NCBI GenBank assembly: GCA_963715445.1
Contig: OY970240.1
Location: 558,001 to 622,000 of the forward strand
DNA: 64,000 bases
Direction: 5' to 3'
Origin: JAAYBF01 sp963715445
GTDB taxonomy: Bacteria; Actinomycetota; Thermoleophilia; Solirubrobacterales; Thermoleophilaceae
Positions 43,338 through 51,316 of this stretch are shown one piece after another. Both the position numbers and the translations under genes were made by a program. The notes under the pieces are model-generated. The model ran no database searches. It saw nothing but the letters and a program-made list of their open reading frames with translations, and had not been told where the DNA came from. Within the stretch, counting starts at the first letter, position 1. Every line of letters starts with the position of its first letter.

Positions 43338-44918
43338 ATGACCAAGTCGATCGGAAGCGCATGCGCGGCGGGCCTGGCCGCAACGGCTCTCTGCCTGGGC
43401 GCAGCCACGGCGCACGGCGGAGAGGTGCTGGTGGTGGGCCCAAGCGGGGCCGAGCGGATCGACGACCCGTTCGTTCCCTCTCGCGCCTCGACCAAGCTCG
43501 GACCCTCCCCCCGCGTCTTCCGCCGAGCCCGCGCAGCCGCGGCCTCCAGCTCTGCGCCGCGAGCCCGGCAGTCTCGCGTGAGCCGAGAGGTCCGCAAGCG
43601 CCGCCGAGCCGAGCGCCTGCGAGCGCTGCGCAGCCGCCGTGCCGTGCGGGGGGCGCTGCAGACCGCACTGCGCAAGGGCGCGATCGACGAGGACGGCTAC
43701 AAGGAGTACCGCCGCCAGTACAACCGGGCGCGAGCCGTCACCAAGCGCCTCAAGGGCGCGCGCAAGCGGGAGCTGGCGGGCGTGGTGGCAATCGTCGAGG
43801 GGATGGCCCTTCGTCGCCAGCTGACCGCCTCCCGCCTGCCCGCGGTGTTCCTCATCCTGCACCGCAACACCCAGTTCTGGCCGCGCCAGCCGTTCCCGCT
43901 CAATCGCGACCGCGTGAGCTTCAAGGGCAGCCGCCTCCTGTTCGAGTACTACTCCGGCACCGGCCTGCAGCTCCAGCCGTTGGTGAACTTCAAGCAGGCG
44001 AACCTCATGCACGGCGCCTGCGTGAAGGGCACCGGCGAGACCTGCGACCGCCAAGGGCTGAAGGAGCTCCTGGAGGAGCTGATCGCGACCTCTTCGCGAC
44101 GCTCCGGCTTCACCGCCTGGGAGTACTACTTCCCATTCGGCGGCGGCAGCCCTCCCTGGGTGAGCGGCATGGCTCAGGCGACCGCCATCCAGGCCCTCGC
44201 CCGGGCCTCCGACCTGCTGGGCGACGACGAGCTGCTCAAGCACGCCCGAGCGGCCTTCCGCGGCTTTCGCATCGCCCCGCCCGGCGGCGTCCGCACCACG
44301 GGGCCGCTCGGCGGGACCCACTACCTGCAGTACTCGTTCGCGCCGCGGCTCTACATCATCAACGCCTTCCTGCAGTCCCTGATCGGGCTCTACGACTACG
44401 CCCAGATCACCGGCGACCAGGCGGCGCGGCGCCTGTTCCTGGCCGCCGAGCCCGAGGCCCGCCGCGAGCTGCCGCGCAACGACACCGGCGACTGGTCGAC
44501 CTACTCGTTCGGGGGCGCGGAATCGACCCGCGAGTACCACGAGCTGCTGCGCGAGTTCTCCGCCAGCCTCTGCAACCGGCTGCGCGAGAAGGTCTACTGC
44601 GACACCGCGAGGCGCTTCAGGGAGTACGCGACCGAGCCCGCCGAGCTCGAGCTGCTGGGACCGCTGAACGTGACCAAGGGAATCGCGACCCAGGTGCGCT
44701 TCTCGCTCTCGAAGCTCTCCGCCGTCCAGATCACGATCACCCGCAACGGGAAGCTCGCGCTCGACCGCACCGCCGCGTTCAGGCGCGGCGGCGGCTCGTT
44801 CACGTGGGTTCCCCGCTCTGCCGGCACCTACACGGTGCGGCTGGCCGCCAAGGAGCTGCGCACCGGCGCCGAGCTGCGCACCCGCGTGAGCGGGAAGATC
44901 GAGTCGTCGAAGCCCTGA
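43338..44918 (+). CDS. Secreted D-glucuronyl C5-epimerase-like protein
   Basis: 526 residues from the ATG with GGAG five bases upstream. The signal peptide is TKSIGSACAAGLAATALCLG. A basic linker (~60-110) follows, then a helical segment, then a region resembling the C5-epimerase C-terminal domain (~190-415): LLFEYYSGTGLQLQPLVNF, WEYYFPFGGGSPPWVSGMAQ, HYLQYSFAPRLYIINAFLQ and DWSTYSFGG. A C-terminal beta-sandwich (~430-526) has GTYTVRLAAKEL. The eukaryotic family inverts uronic acids in glycosaminoglycans; the bacterial substrate here is unknown. It is divergent from lipoprotein A. Confidence 0.72.
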   Translation: MTKSIGSACAAGLAATALCLGAATAHGGEVLVVGPSGAERIDDPFVPSRASTKLGPSPRVFRRARAAAASSSAPRARQSRVSREVRKRRRAERLRALRSRRAVRGALQTALRKGAIDEDGYKEYRRQYNRARAVTKRLKGARKRELAGVVAIVEGMALRRQLTASRLPAVFLILHRNTQFWPRQPFPLNRDRVSFKGSRLLFEYYSGTGLQLQPLVNFKQANLMHGACVKGTGETCDRQGLKELLEELIATSSRRSGFTAWEYYFPFGGGSPPWVSGMAQATAIQALARASDLLGDDELLKHARAAFRGFRIAPPGGVRTTGPLGGTHYLQYSFAPRLYIINAFLQSLIGLYDYAQITGDQAARRLFLAAEPEARRELPRNDTGDWSTYSFGGAESTREYHELLREFSASLCNRLREKVYCDTARRFREYATEPAELELLGPLNVTKGIATQVRFSLSKLSAVQITITRNGKLALDRTAAFRRGGGSFTWVPRSAGTYTVRLAAKELRTGAELRTRVSGKIESSKP

Positions 44919-44949
44919 CCCGCGGCTCCGGCGAGGGGCTGGTTGGCCC

Positions 44950-44955
44950 TACGAT
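44950..44955 (+). promoter_or_regulatory. -10 element TACGAT of the Get3-like ATPase gene
   Basis: TACGAT ends nine bases before the GTG. Confidence 0.35.
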
Positions 44956-44964
44956 GCGGCGACG

Positions 44965-46164
44965 GTGACGCCAAGGACGATCCTCTACACGGGCAAGGGC
45001 GGCGTCGGCAAGACGAGCGTGGCCGCCGCCACTGCGCGCCGCTGCGCCGCTGCGGGCCTGCGCACCGTCGTTCTCTCCACGGACCCCGCGCATAGCCTCT
45101 CGGACTCGCTCGAGGTGGCCTTGAGCGGCGAGCCGACGGAGATCGAGCCGGGCCTCTTCGGCCAGGAGGTCCAGGCCCAGGACGAGATGGAGCGGCACTG
45201 GGAGGCCGCCTCGGGATGGCTCGGGGACCTGCTCGCCGGCCGCGGCGTGGACCCGATCTCGGCGGAGGAGCTGGCCGTGCCGCCCGGCATGGACGAGCTC
45301 TTCTCCCTGCTTCAGATCAAGCGGCACCACGAGTCCGGCGAGTTCGACGCGATCATCGTGGACTGCGCCCCCACCGGCGAGACGCTGAGACTGCTCTCCT
45401 TCCCGGAGGTCTGCACCTGGTGGCTGGAGAAGGTGTTCCCCTTCCGCGGCCGCCTGATGGCCGCCGCGCGGCCGCTCGCGCGCTCGGTGCTCGACGTCTC
45501 GCTGCCCGACGAGGCGGTGTTCGACGAGGCCGAGCGCCTCGTGCACAACCTGGTGGCGATGAACGAGATCCTGAGGGACAGGTCGAGCACCTCGATCCGG
45601 CTGGTGATGAACCCCGACCGGATGGTCGTGCGGGAGTCGATGCGCACCTTCACCTACCTCAACCTGTACGGCTACCTGACCGACGCGGTGGTGGTCAACC
45701 GGCTGCTGCCGAGCGAGGTCGACGACGGGTACTTCGGCGACTGGCGCCAGACGCAGCTCGAGCAGATGGATCTCGTCCGCTCCGGCTTCGCCCCGGTTCC
45801 GATCCTCACCGCGTCCCACCTGCCGCGCGAGGTGATGGGCGCCGAGATGCTCGACCGCCTCGGCGACGAGCTGTTCGACGGCCATACCGCTCACGACGTC
45901 CTCCACGGGGAGATGGCGCGCGAGCTGCAATCGGAGAACGGGCGGGCGACCCTGCGCCTGCCGCTCCCGTTCGCCCAGCGCGAGGACATCGAGCTGAAGA
46001 AGATCGGGCTCGAGGTGATCGTGCGCGTGGCGGGCCAGAAGCGCACGGTGATGCTGCCATCCGCGCTGTCAGGCTATGAGACCGCCGGCGCGCGCTTCAA
46101 GGACGGCGCGCTGGAAGTGACCTTCGAGAAGGCTGGCGATGGAGAACCAACGGAAACCGCCTGA
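44965..46164 (+). CDS. ArsA/Get3-family ATPase with C-terminal HSP20-like domain (Get3d-like)
   Basis: 399 residues. P-loop YTGKGGVGKTSVAAATA (~8-24), switch motifs STDPAHSLSDSLE (~43) and VDCAPTGETLRLLSFPE (~137), and a helical substrate-binding region. The last ~80 residues (LRLPLPFAQREDIELKKIG, VRVAGQKRTVMLP, ARFKDGALEVTF) are an alpha-crystallin/HSP20-like domain. That architecture matches Get3d proteins and not arsenite pump ATPases; no arsB or arsD is nearby. A role as a chaperone for hydrophobic proteins is inferred. It heads a short operon with a 72-aa ORF overlapping by 26 bases. Confidence 0.85.
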   Translation: MTPRTILYTGKGGVGKTSVAAATARRCAAAGLRTVVLSTDPAHSLSDSLEVALSGEPTEIEPGLFGQEVQAQDEMERHWEAASGWLGDLLAGRGVDPISAEELAVPPGMDELFSLLQIKRHHESGEFDAIIVDCAPTGETLRLLSFPEVCTWWLEKVFPFRGRLMAAARPLARSVLDVSLPDEAVFDEAERLVHNLVAMNEILRDRSSTSIRLVMNPDRMVVRESMRTFTYLNLYGYLTDAVVVNRLLPSEVDDGYFGDWRQTQLEQMDLVRSGFAPVPILTASHLPREVMGAEMLDRLGDELFDGHTAHDVLHGEMARELQSENGRATLRLPLPFAQREDIELKKIGLEVIVRVAGQKRTVMLPSALSGYETAGARFKDGALEVTFEKAGDGEPTETA

Positions 46165-46357
46165 CGTAGAGGACCTGGCAGGGCTCCTCGTGCTGCTCGA
46201 CGCGCTGCGCATGGTCGCGCCCGCCGAGCTGCAGGAGCGGTTCACCGCGCTGATCCGCGAGGGGCTGCTGACGCTGCGCGCGCTGATCGACTGGTACCTC
46301 GAGCGCATCGACGAAGCGCCCGCCGAGCGCAAGGTCGAGGACATCCCGATCGATTGA
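46139..46357 (+). CDS. Small helical hypothetical protein coupled to the Get3-like ATPase
   Basis: 72 residues, overlapping the end of the ATPase gene by 26 bases, so translation is probably coupled. The sequence is helical and acidic, with LAGLLVLLDALRMVAPAELQ, a central FTALIREGLLTLRALIDWYLERI and a charged end. No membrane segment of full length is present. The tight coupling suggests a partner or regulator of the ATPase. No family recognised. Confidence 0.65.
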   Translation: MENQRKPPDVEDLAGLLVLLDALRMVAPAELQERFTALIREGLLTLRALIDWYLERIDEAPAERKVEDIPID

Positions 46358-46366
46358 GGCCGCCGC

Positions 46367-46372
46367 TACGCT
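46367..46372 (+). promoter_or_regulatory. -10 element TACGCT of the EVE-domain gene
   Basis: TACGCT ends seven bases before the GTG. Confidence 0.4.
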
Positions 46373-46379
46373 TCGCGGC

Positions 46380-46850
46380 GTGGCGGCAGAGCACAAGACC
46401 TGGATCCTGACCGGCTCGGTGGAGAACTTCCGCGCGACGCGCGAGCACGGCTTCCGCCTGATCGGCATGAAGGAGCGCCGGCGCCGTCAGTCCGAGGAGT
46501 TCTCCCCCGGCGACGAGATCGTCTTCTACCTCACGGTCGTGCAGGCCTTCGGCGCCATCGTCCGCGTCACCTCGGAGATGTTCGAGGAGCGCACCAAGGT
46601 CTGGCCCGGCAAGCCCTCGAACCCCGACCCCTATCCGTGGCGGTTCGAGACCGAGCCGCTGGTCGTGCTCGAGGAGGAGGCGTTCGTGCCGGCGATCGAG
46701 CTCGCGACGGACCTGGAGCACGTGCGCAAGTGGCCGCCGGAGCACTGGCGTCTCGCCTTCCAGGGGCAGCTGCGGATCGTCGGCCCGGCGGACGCGAAGC
46801 TGCTCGGGGAGCACATCCGTGCAGCCGCCGCATCCGGCGCGCCCGCGTGA
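46380..46850 (+). CDS. EVE-domain protein (UPF0310 family)
   Basis: 156 residues. The PUA-like EVE fold is visible: TWILTGSVENFRATREHGFR, MKERRRRQSEEFSPGDEIVFYLT, and the aromatic-rich PWRFETEPLVVLEEEAFVPA. EVE domains recognise modified bases in DNA or RNA and occur near restriction and RNA-modification systems; no such system is here. The GTG follows TACGCT by seven bases. It overlaps the next gene by four bases (GTGA). Confidence 0.85.
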   Translation: MAAEHKTWILTGSVENFRATREHGFRLIGMKERRRRQSEEFSPGDEIVFYLTVVQAFGAIVRVTSEMFEERTKVWPGKPSNPDPYPWRFETEPLVVLEEEAFVPAIELATDLEHVRKWPPEHWRLAFQGQLRIVGPADAKLLGEHIRAAAASGAPA

Positions 46851-47278
46851 CGCGGGAGCCCGACGCCCACCCGGCGCGCAGCCTCTCCGATCGCGCGGCG
46901 GGCCTCATGGGGGCGTGGCGGCACCTGAACACCGAGCAGCGCGTGGCGGCGGTCGCGGCGGTCCTCCTGATCGTGAGCACGCTCGGGCCGCTGTCCTTCG
47001 TAGAGGTCGCGGAGGCGCTGACGGCCGGAGCCGTGCTGGTCCTGCTCAAGCAGCGCGCCGATCGGCGGCCCTTCCACCTGCCCTTCGGCGACGGGACCGC
47101 GGTGTTCGCCGCCGGCATCTGGTGCGCGCTCCTGATCGCCACGAGGATGTTCGACCGCCCGCCCGGCCAGACCGGCCTGGCGCTCGTATGCGCTCTGCTG
47201 CTCGCCGCCGCGGGCGCACGGGAGCGGGCAAAGCGCGAGCCGGACGACATTCCCACCCAACGGCTTCCGCTGGGCTAA
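46847..47278 (+). CDS. Small membrane protein, three predicted helices
   Basis: 143 residues. Three or four hydrophobic segments: VAAVAAVLLIVSTLGPLSFV, EALTAGAVLVLLKQ, AVFAAGIWCALLIATRMF and LALVCALLLAAAGA, with charged termini. The GTG start overlaps the stop of the EVE gene, so the two are co-translated. No family recognised. It is the last gene before the structured intergenic RNA region. Confidence 0.65.
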   Translation: MTREPDAHPARSLSDRAAGLMGAWRHLNTEQRVAAVAAVLLIVSTLGPLSFVEVAEALTAGAVLVLLKQRADRRPFHLPFGDGTAVFAAGIWCALLIATRMFDRPPGQTGLALVCALLLAAAGARERAKREPDDIPTQRLPLG

Positions 47279-47287
47279 AGCTTTTCG

Positions 47288-47405
47288 CCCGACCACCGAT
47301 ATAGGTGGTGGAGCCGCTCTTCTAGCGCAGACGCGGCTCTACCTCCCTCCTCTCTCGACAAATGGCGATCGTCCCCTCGTGGGGGCGGTCGCCATTTCTC
47401 TTTTG
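47288..47405 (+). ncRNA. Candidate small RNA ending in a strong terminator
   Basis: Three hairpins stand in a row: ACCACC-GATATA-GGTGGT (~47293), GAGCCGC...GCGGCTC (~47312-47338) and a terminator. Between the second and third lies a C/U-rich single strand, CTACCTCCCTCCTCTCTCG, repeating the anti-Shine-Dalgarno core CCUCC. The order hairpin, C-rich loop, terminator with U-tail is typical of bacterial regulatory RNAs. It could instead be only the 3' end of the upstream operon mRNA; no clear promoter is seen. Confidence 0.35.
47360..47405 (+). terminator. Rho-independent terminator after the EVE operon
   Basis: AAATGGCGATCGTCCCC pairs with GGGGGCGGTCGCCATTT (two mismatches) around a short loop, followed by CTCTTTT. 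It sits between the convergent EVE operon and citrate synthase gene and can serve both directions. Confidence 0.85.
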
Positions 47406-47411
47406 AGCTTC

Positions 47412-48497
47412 CTACAGCTCGGAGACGGGGCGTGGGCCCGGGCCCACGTACTTCGCGGTCGGCCGTATCAGCCTGGCCTCGCGCTTCTGCTCGAGGATGT
47501 GGGCAGCCCACCCGGCGACCCGGGCGCAGGAGAACATCGGCGTGAACAGCTCCGGCGGCACCTCGGCGAAGTCGAGCACCACGGCGGACCAGAACTCGAC
47601 GTTGGTTGCCAGCACGCGATCCGGCTTGCGCGCCTTGAGCTCGGCGAGCGCCGCCTGCTCGAGCGCCTCCGCCACCTCGAGGCGCGGTGCGCCGATCTCG
47701 CGCGCGGTGCGGCGCAGCACACGGGCGCGGGGATCCTCTGCACGGTAGACGCGGTGGCCGAAGCCCATCAGCCGGTCGCCGCGATCGAGCGCGTCCTTGA
47801 CCCAGGCCTCCGCGTTGCCGCTCTGCTCGACTCCGTCGAGCATCGACAGCACGCGGGAAGGGGCGCCGCCGTGGAGAGGCCCGGAGAGCGCGCCGACGGC
47901 GCCGGAGAGGGCTGCCGAGACGTCGGCCCCGGTCGAGGTGATCACTCGGGCCGTGAAGGTGGAGGCGTTCATCCCGTGCTCGGCGGCGGAGATCCAGTAG
48001 GCGTCGATCGCCGCCACGTGCTTGGGGTCGGCCTCGCCGCGCCAGCGGGTCAGGAAGCGCGCAGGAATCGAATCGGCCTTGTCGATCTCGGCCTGCGACA
48101 CCGGCGGCTGGCCGCCGCCACGGGCGGACTGGGCCACGAACGAGAGCGCCATGACGGACACGCGCGCCAGGTCCGCGCGCGCCTGCTCGTCGGAGATGTC
48201 GATGACCGGCTCGAGGCCCCACTCCGGCGCGAGCATCGCGACCGCCGCCTGGAGGTCGGCGCGGGGATCGCCTGTGCGGACGGTCAGCGGATGGGGAATC
48301 GCCGGGGGCAGGCCCGGATCGAACGAGCCGTCCACGAGCAGGCCCCAGACCTTCTCGAACGGCACCGCGCCGACCAGGTCCTCGATGTCGACCCCGCGGT
48401 AGCGGAGTGCGCCGCCCTCCTTGTCGGGCTCGGCGATCTCCGTCGCGAAGGCGACGACGCCCTCGAGACCCGACTGTACCTCCGCAACCTCCGTCAT
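47412..48497 (-). CDS. Citrate synthase family protein
   Basis: 361 residues. Condenses oxaloacetate with acetyl-CoA (or propionyl-CoA in methylcitrate synthases). The catalytic residues are visible: first His in AAEHGMNASTF (~172), second His in GFGHRVYRAEDPRA (~247), Asp in DFAEVPPELFTPMF (~320). GPLHGGAPSRV lies between. The chain is shorter than the ~430-residue hexameric type and fits the Gram-positive/archaeal dimeric class. The ATG has AAGGAGG six bases upstream. It faces the EVE operon across a shared terminator. Confidence 0.92.
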   Translation of the reverse strand: MTEVAEVQSGLEGVVAFATEIAEPDKEGGALRYRGVDIEDLVGAVPFEKVWGLLVDGSFDPGLPPAIPHPLTVRTGDPRADLQAAVAMLAPEWGLEPVIDISDEQARADLARVSVMALSFVAQSARGGGQPPVSQAEIDKADSIPARFLTRWRGEADPKHVAAIDAYWISAAEHGMNASTFTARVITSTGADVSAALSGAVGALSGPLHGGAPSRVLSMLDGVEQSGNAEAWVKDALDRGDRLMGFGHRVYRAEDPRARVLRRTAREIGAPRLEVAEALEQAALAELKARKPDRVLATNVEFWSAVVLDFAEVPPELFTPMFSCARVAGWAAHILEQKREARLIRPTAKYVGPGPRPVSEL

Positions 48498-48600
48498 TCA
48501 GCCTCCTTGTACTTCAGCGACCGGGCTTTCTGAGGGTACCTGCGAAGCGGCCGACGGCGTCGCGAGCCACGAGGCGCGCCCGAGCCGGTCCGCTCGAAAG

Positions 48601-48606
48601 TATCCT
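48601..48606 (+). promoter_or_regulatory. -10 element TATCCT of the MoxR gene
   Basis: TATCCT ends seven bases before the GTG. Confidence 0.4.
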
Positions 48607-48613
48607 TCGCCAG

Positions 48614-49513
48614 GTGAGCGAGGACTTCAGCTCGATCGAGGAGACGGCCGAGGCGCTCGGACGGGCCGGCTACCTGGCGGACGAGTCAACCGCGCTCGTG
48701 TCCTACCTCGCCAGCCGGCTCGGCAAGCCGGTCCTCGTGGAGGGCCCGGCCGGGGTCGGCAAGACCGAGCTCGCGAAGGCGCTCGCCCGCGCCACGGGGC
48801 GCAAGCTCGTGCGCCTGCAGTGCTACGAGGGACTCGACGAGGCCAAGGCGCTGTACGAGTGGAACTACCGCAAGCAGCTGCTGCGCATCCAGGTGGAGGC
48901 CACCGACGCCGGCTGGCAGGAGGTCAAGGACGACATCTTCGGCGAGGAGTTCCTGCTCCCCCGCCCGCTCCTGAGCGCCATCTCCGAGCCGGAGCCCGTG
49001 GTGCTGCTGATCGACGAGATCGACAAGACCGACCAGGAGTTCGAGGCGATGCTGCTGGAGGTCCTGTCCGACTTCCAGGTGTCGATCCCCGAGCTCGGCG
49101 TGGTGAAGGCCACCACCCACCCGCTCGTCCTCCTGACCTCGAACGACTCGCGCGAGCTGACCGAGGCGCTGAAGCGCCGGTGCCTCTACCTCTGGCTCGA
49201 CTACCCCGAGCTCGAGCGCGAGCTCGAGATCGTGCGCCTGCACACGCCGGACCTCTCCGAGAGCGTGGCGCGCAAGCTCGTCGAGGTGATCCACATGGTG
49301 CGCAACCTGGACCTGAAGAAGCCGCCCTCGATCGCCGAGTCGATCGACTGGGCGCGAGCGCTGCTGCTGCTCGGCGCCGAGGACGTGGACGCCGAGACGC
49401 TGAAGCAGACGATGAGCATCATCGTCAAGCACCGCACCGACCTCGACCTGGTTGCCGAGCGCGTGGGGGTGAAGCTCACCGATGGGCTCATCGGGTCGCC
49501 CCGGCCCGGCTGA
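48614..49513 (+). CDS. MoxR-family AAA ATPase
   Basis: 299 residues. Walker A EGPAGVGKTELAKALARA (~43), Walker B VVLLIDEIDKTDQEFEAMLL (~130), sensor 1 VLLTSNDSRELTEALKRRC (~170), and a C-terminal lid with PSIAESIDWARALLLLG. MoxR ATPases act with VWA-domain partners as metal-insertion or assembly chaperones, such as CoxD for CO dehydrogenase. The GTG follows TATCCT by seven bases. The VWA gene follows 19 bases later on the same strand. Confidence 0.93.
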   Translation: MSEDFSSIEETAEALGRAGYLADESTALVSYLASRLGKPVLVEGPAGVGKTELAKALARATGRKLVRLQCYEGLDEAKALYEWNYRKQLLRIQVEATDAGWQEVKDDIFGEEFLLPRPLLSAISEPEPVVLLIDEIDKTDQEFEAMLLEVLSDFQVSIPELGVVKATTHPLVLLTSNDSRELTEALKRRCLYLWLDYPELERELEIVRLHTPDLSESVARKLVEVIHMVRNLDLKKPPSIAESIDWARALLLLGAEDVDAETLKQTMSIIVKHRTDLDLVAERVGVKLTDGLIGSPRPG

Positions 49514-49532
49514 GCGGGGCCTCTACGGGGGA

Positions 49533-50930
49533 ATGCCGGGCGCCTCCGGGCCCGCCGGCATGGCGCCGCGCCTGCTCGAGCTGGCCGAGGAGCTGCGCCA
49601 GGAGGGCATGGCCGTAGGCACGTCCGAGCTGATGGACGCCTTCGCGGCGCTGCGCCACGTGACCTGGACCGACCAGGTGGAGTTCCGCGAGGCGCTGTCG
49701 GCGACGCTCGCCAAGTCGCGTGACGATCGGCGGGTCCTGGAGCTCGTGTTCGACCGCTTCTTCTTCCGCGCCTCCGAGCGCGCCGCCGCGGAGCAGGGCG
49801 TCAAGGAGCAGCCGGCGGCGGGTGCAGACGCCTCCGAGGGGCCCGAGATGGACCTGGACTCGCTGCGCGAGAGCATCCGCCAGGCGCTGCGCGACCCCTC
49901 GACGCCCGACGGCGCGCTGCGCGACCTGGCCCGCCTGGCGATCTCCGCCTTCGGCCGCCAGGGCGAGGGCTCGGGGGTGATCGGGGTGGACGTGCAGCGC
50001 ATACGCCGGACCCTCGACCTGAAGAGCGAGCGGCCGGGAGCGGAGGCGCCGGACCCCGGCGGCGTGCCGAGCGAGCGCCTGCGGGAGTTCGAGCGCTACG
50101 TGCGGCGCGAGCTGGAGCGCGCCCTGATCGAGCGCACGGGCACGCTCCCCCCGTCGAAGCCGCTGCACGAGCTCGATCGCGCGCTGCCGACGGGGCCGAC
50201 CCAGGATCTCGCGGCGGTCCACCGCGTGGTGACCCAGCTGCGCCGCCGCCTGGCCACCCAGGGGCGCGAGAACCGCGGGCGCAACCGCTCGTCCGCCATC
50301 GACGTGCGCAGCACGATGCGCGCCTCGCTGCAGAGCGGGGGCGTACCGCTCGACCTGAAGTACCGCCCGAAGCGGCCGCGGAGGCCCGAGCTCTACGTGC
50401 TCTGCGACGTCTCCACGAGCGTGACGAGCGCAAGCGTCTTCTTCCTCTCGGTGCTCCACGCGCTGCACGACTCGTTCCGCAAGCTGCGCTCGTTCGTGTT
50501 CGTGGAGCGCATCTCGGAGGTGACCGAGGTCTTCGAGCGGGAGCGCTCCTTCCAGGCGGTCTCGCGAGCGATCGGCAGCGACGCCGGAGTGGCCGACATC
50601 TCCGGCTACACCGACTACGGGCGCGTCTGGCTCGAGTTCCTCGACCGCGTCGTCGACGACCTCGACCCCCGCTCGACCGTGATCGTGCTGGGCGACGCCC
50701 GGACGAACGGCCGCGAGCCCCATGCGGCCGTGTTCGGGCGGATCGCCGAGCGCGCCGGCCGCACCTTCTGGATGAACCCGGAGCCGAAGCTCTACTGGAA
50801 CTACGGCGACTCGGTCATGTCGGCCTACGAGCGCTACTGCACCGGAGTCTTCGAGTGCTGGACGACGTCGCAGCTCGAGGGCTTCGTGAACGCGATCGCG
50901 GACCTGCGCCCGCCCCGCACTTCGGCCTAG
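49533..50930 (+). CDS. VWA-domain protein, CoxE-like
   Basis: 465 residues from the ATG at 49533 (another ATG lies nine codons in). An N-terminal helical part (~10-90) with TWTDQVEFREALSATLAKS is followed by a charged middle. The C-terminal von Willebrand A domain (~285-460) has the MIDAS motif CDVSTSVTSASVFFL, the Thr in YTDYG and Asp in VLGDARTNG. It resembles CoxE, partner of the MoxR protein CoxD. No CO-dehydrogenase or other molybdoenzyme genes are in the window, so the client is unknown. Confidence 0.88.
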   Translation: MPGASGPAGMAPRLLELAEELRQEGMAVGTSELMDAFAALRHVTWTDQVEFREALSATLAKSRDDRRVLELVFDRFFFRASERAAAEQGVKEQPAAGADASEGPEMDLDSLRESIRQALRDPSTPDGALRDLARLAISAFGRQGEGSGVIGVDVQRIRRTLDLKSERPGAEAPDPGGVPSERLREFERYVRRELERALIERTGTLPPSKPLHELDRALPTGPTQDLAAVHRVVTQLRRRLATQGRENRGRNRSSAIDVRSTMRASLQSGGVPLDLKYRPKRPRRPELYVLCDVSTSVTSASVFFLSVLHALHDSFRKLRSFVFVERISEVTEVFERERSFQAVSRAIGSDAGVADISGYTDYGRVWLEFLDRVVDDLDPRSTVIVLGDARTNGREPHAAVFGRIAERAGRTFWMNPEPKLYWNYGDSVMSAYERYCTGVFECWTTSQLEGFVNAIADLRPPRTSA

Positions 50931-51073
50931 CCCTTCTTGCTCTTCTTGGCCTTCTTGCGGCGCTTCTCGCGCTTTTTGGCCTCGGCCTTCAGCCGCACGG
51001 GGCATCGGCGGCAGCGAGGGCTCGAGACGCAGCACTTCTTCTTGGGCTTGAGCTTCTTCGCGGTCTTGGCCAC
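50927..51073 (-). CDS. Small Lys/Arg-rich protein with conserved Cys motif (48 aa)
   Basis: A 49-codon frame, GTG start with GAGG about 11 bases upstream. The sequence is AKTAKKLKPKKKCCVSSPRC (first 20 residues after the start), then RRCPVRLKAEAKKREKRRKK and a Lys-rich end. The pattern CC-x-S-x-PRCxRCPV recurs in short proteins of other actinobacteria to my recollection. The four Cys suggest a zinc knuckle and the charge suggests nucleic-acid binding. Its stop TAG and the stop of the convergent VWA gene share the palindrome CTAG. Confidence 0.65.
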   Translation of the reverse strand: MAKTAKKLKPKKKCCVSSPRCRRCPVRLKAEAKKREKRRKKAKKSKKG

Positions 51074-51159
51074 TCGCTGAGATCCTCAGGACGACGGCGG
51101 TCGGTATTAGGGCAACCTAACAAACTCTGCGCGGGCAGGCCGCTCGCGGTTCCGGCACC

Positions 51160-51187
51160 GGGCCTCCGGCGTGCGGGCCGGAGGCCC
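51160..51187. terminator. Perfect 11-bp hairpin upstream of the TPP riboswitch
   Basis: GGGCCTCCGGC / GCCGGAGGCCC with loop GTGCGG. There is no T-tract. It may insulate the thiamine operon from upstream transcription. Confidence 0.4.
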
Positions 51188-51214
51188 CCGCGCGGCTCGC
51201 TAGAGTTGCGCGAA

Positions 51215-51313
51215 ATACAGGGGGGCTCGCGGGTAGCGGGCTGAGATAGCGCCTCTGGAGAAACCACCCGGCGCTGACCCTTCGAACCTGTGGGGTAATG
51301 CCCGCGGAGGGAG
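51215..51313 (+). promoter_or_regulatory. TPP (THI-box) riboswitch
   Basis: The THI-element core is clear: ACAGGGGGGCTC at the 5' side, GGGCTGAGATAGCG, GACCCTTCGAACCTG and GGGGTAATGCCCGCGGAGGGA. The conserved 3' strand GCGGAGGGAG contains the Shine-Dalgarno for the ATG at 51317, so TPP binding should hide the ribosome binding site and switch off translation of the transporter genes. Confidence 0.95.
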
Positions 51314-51316
51314 TCG

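Noticed and set aside
44965..46164. Arsenite-pump ATPase (ArsA)
   Set aside because: Single ATPase domain, C-terminal HSP20-like domain and no arsB, arsD or arsR neighbours.
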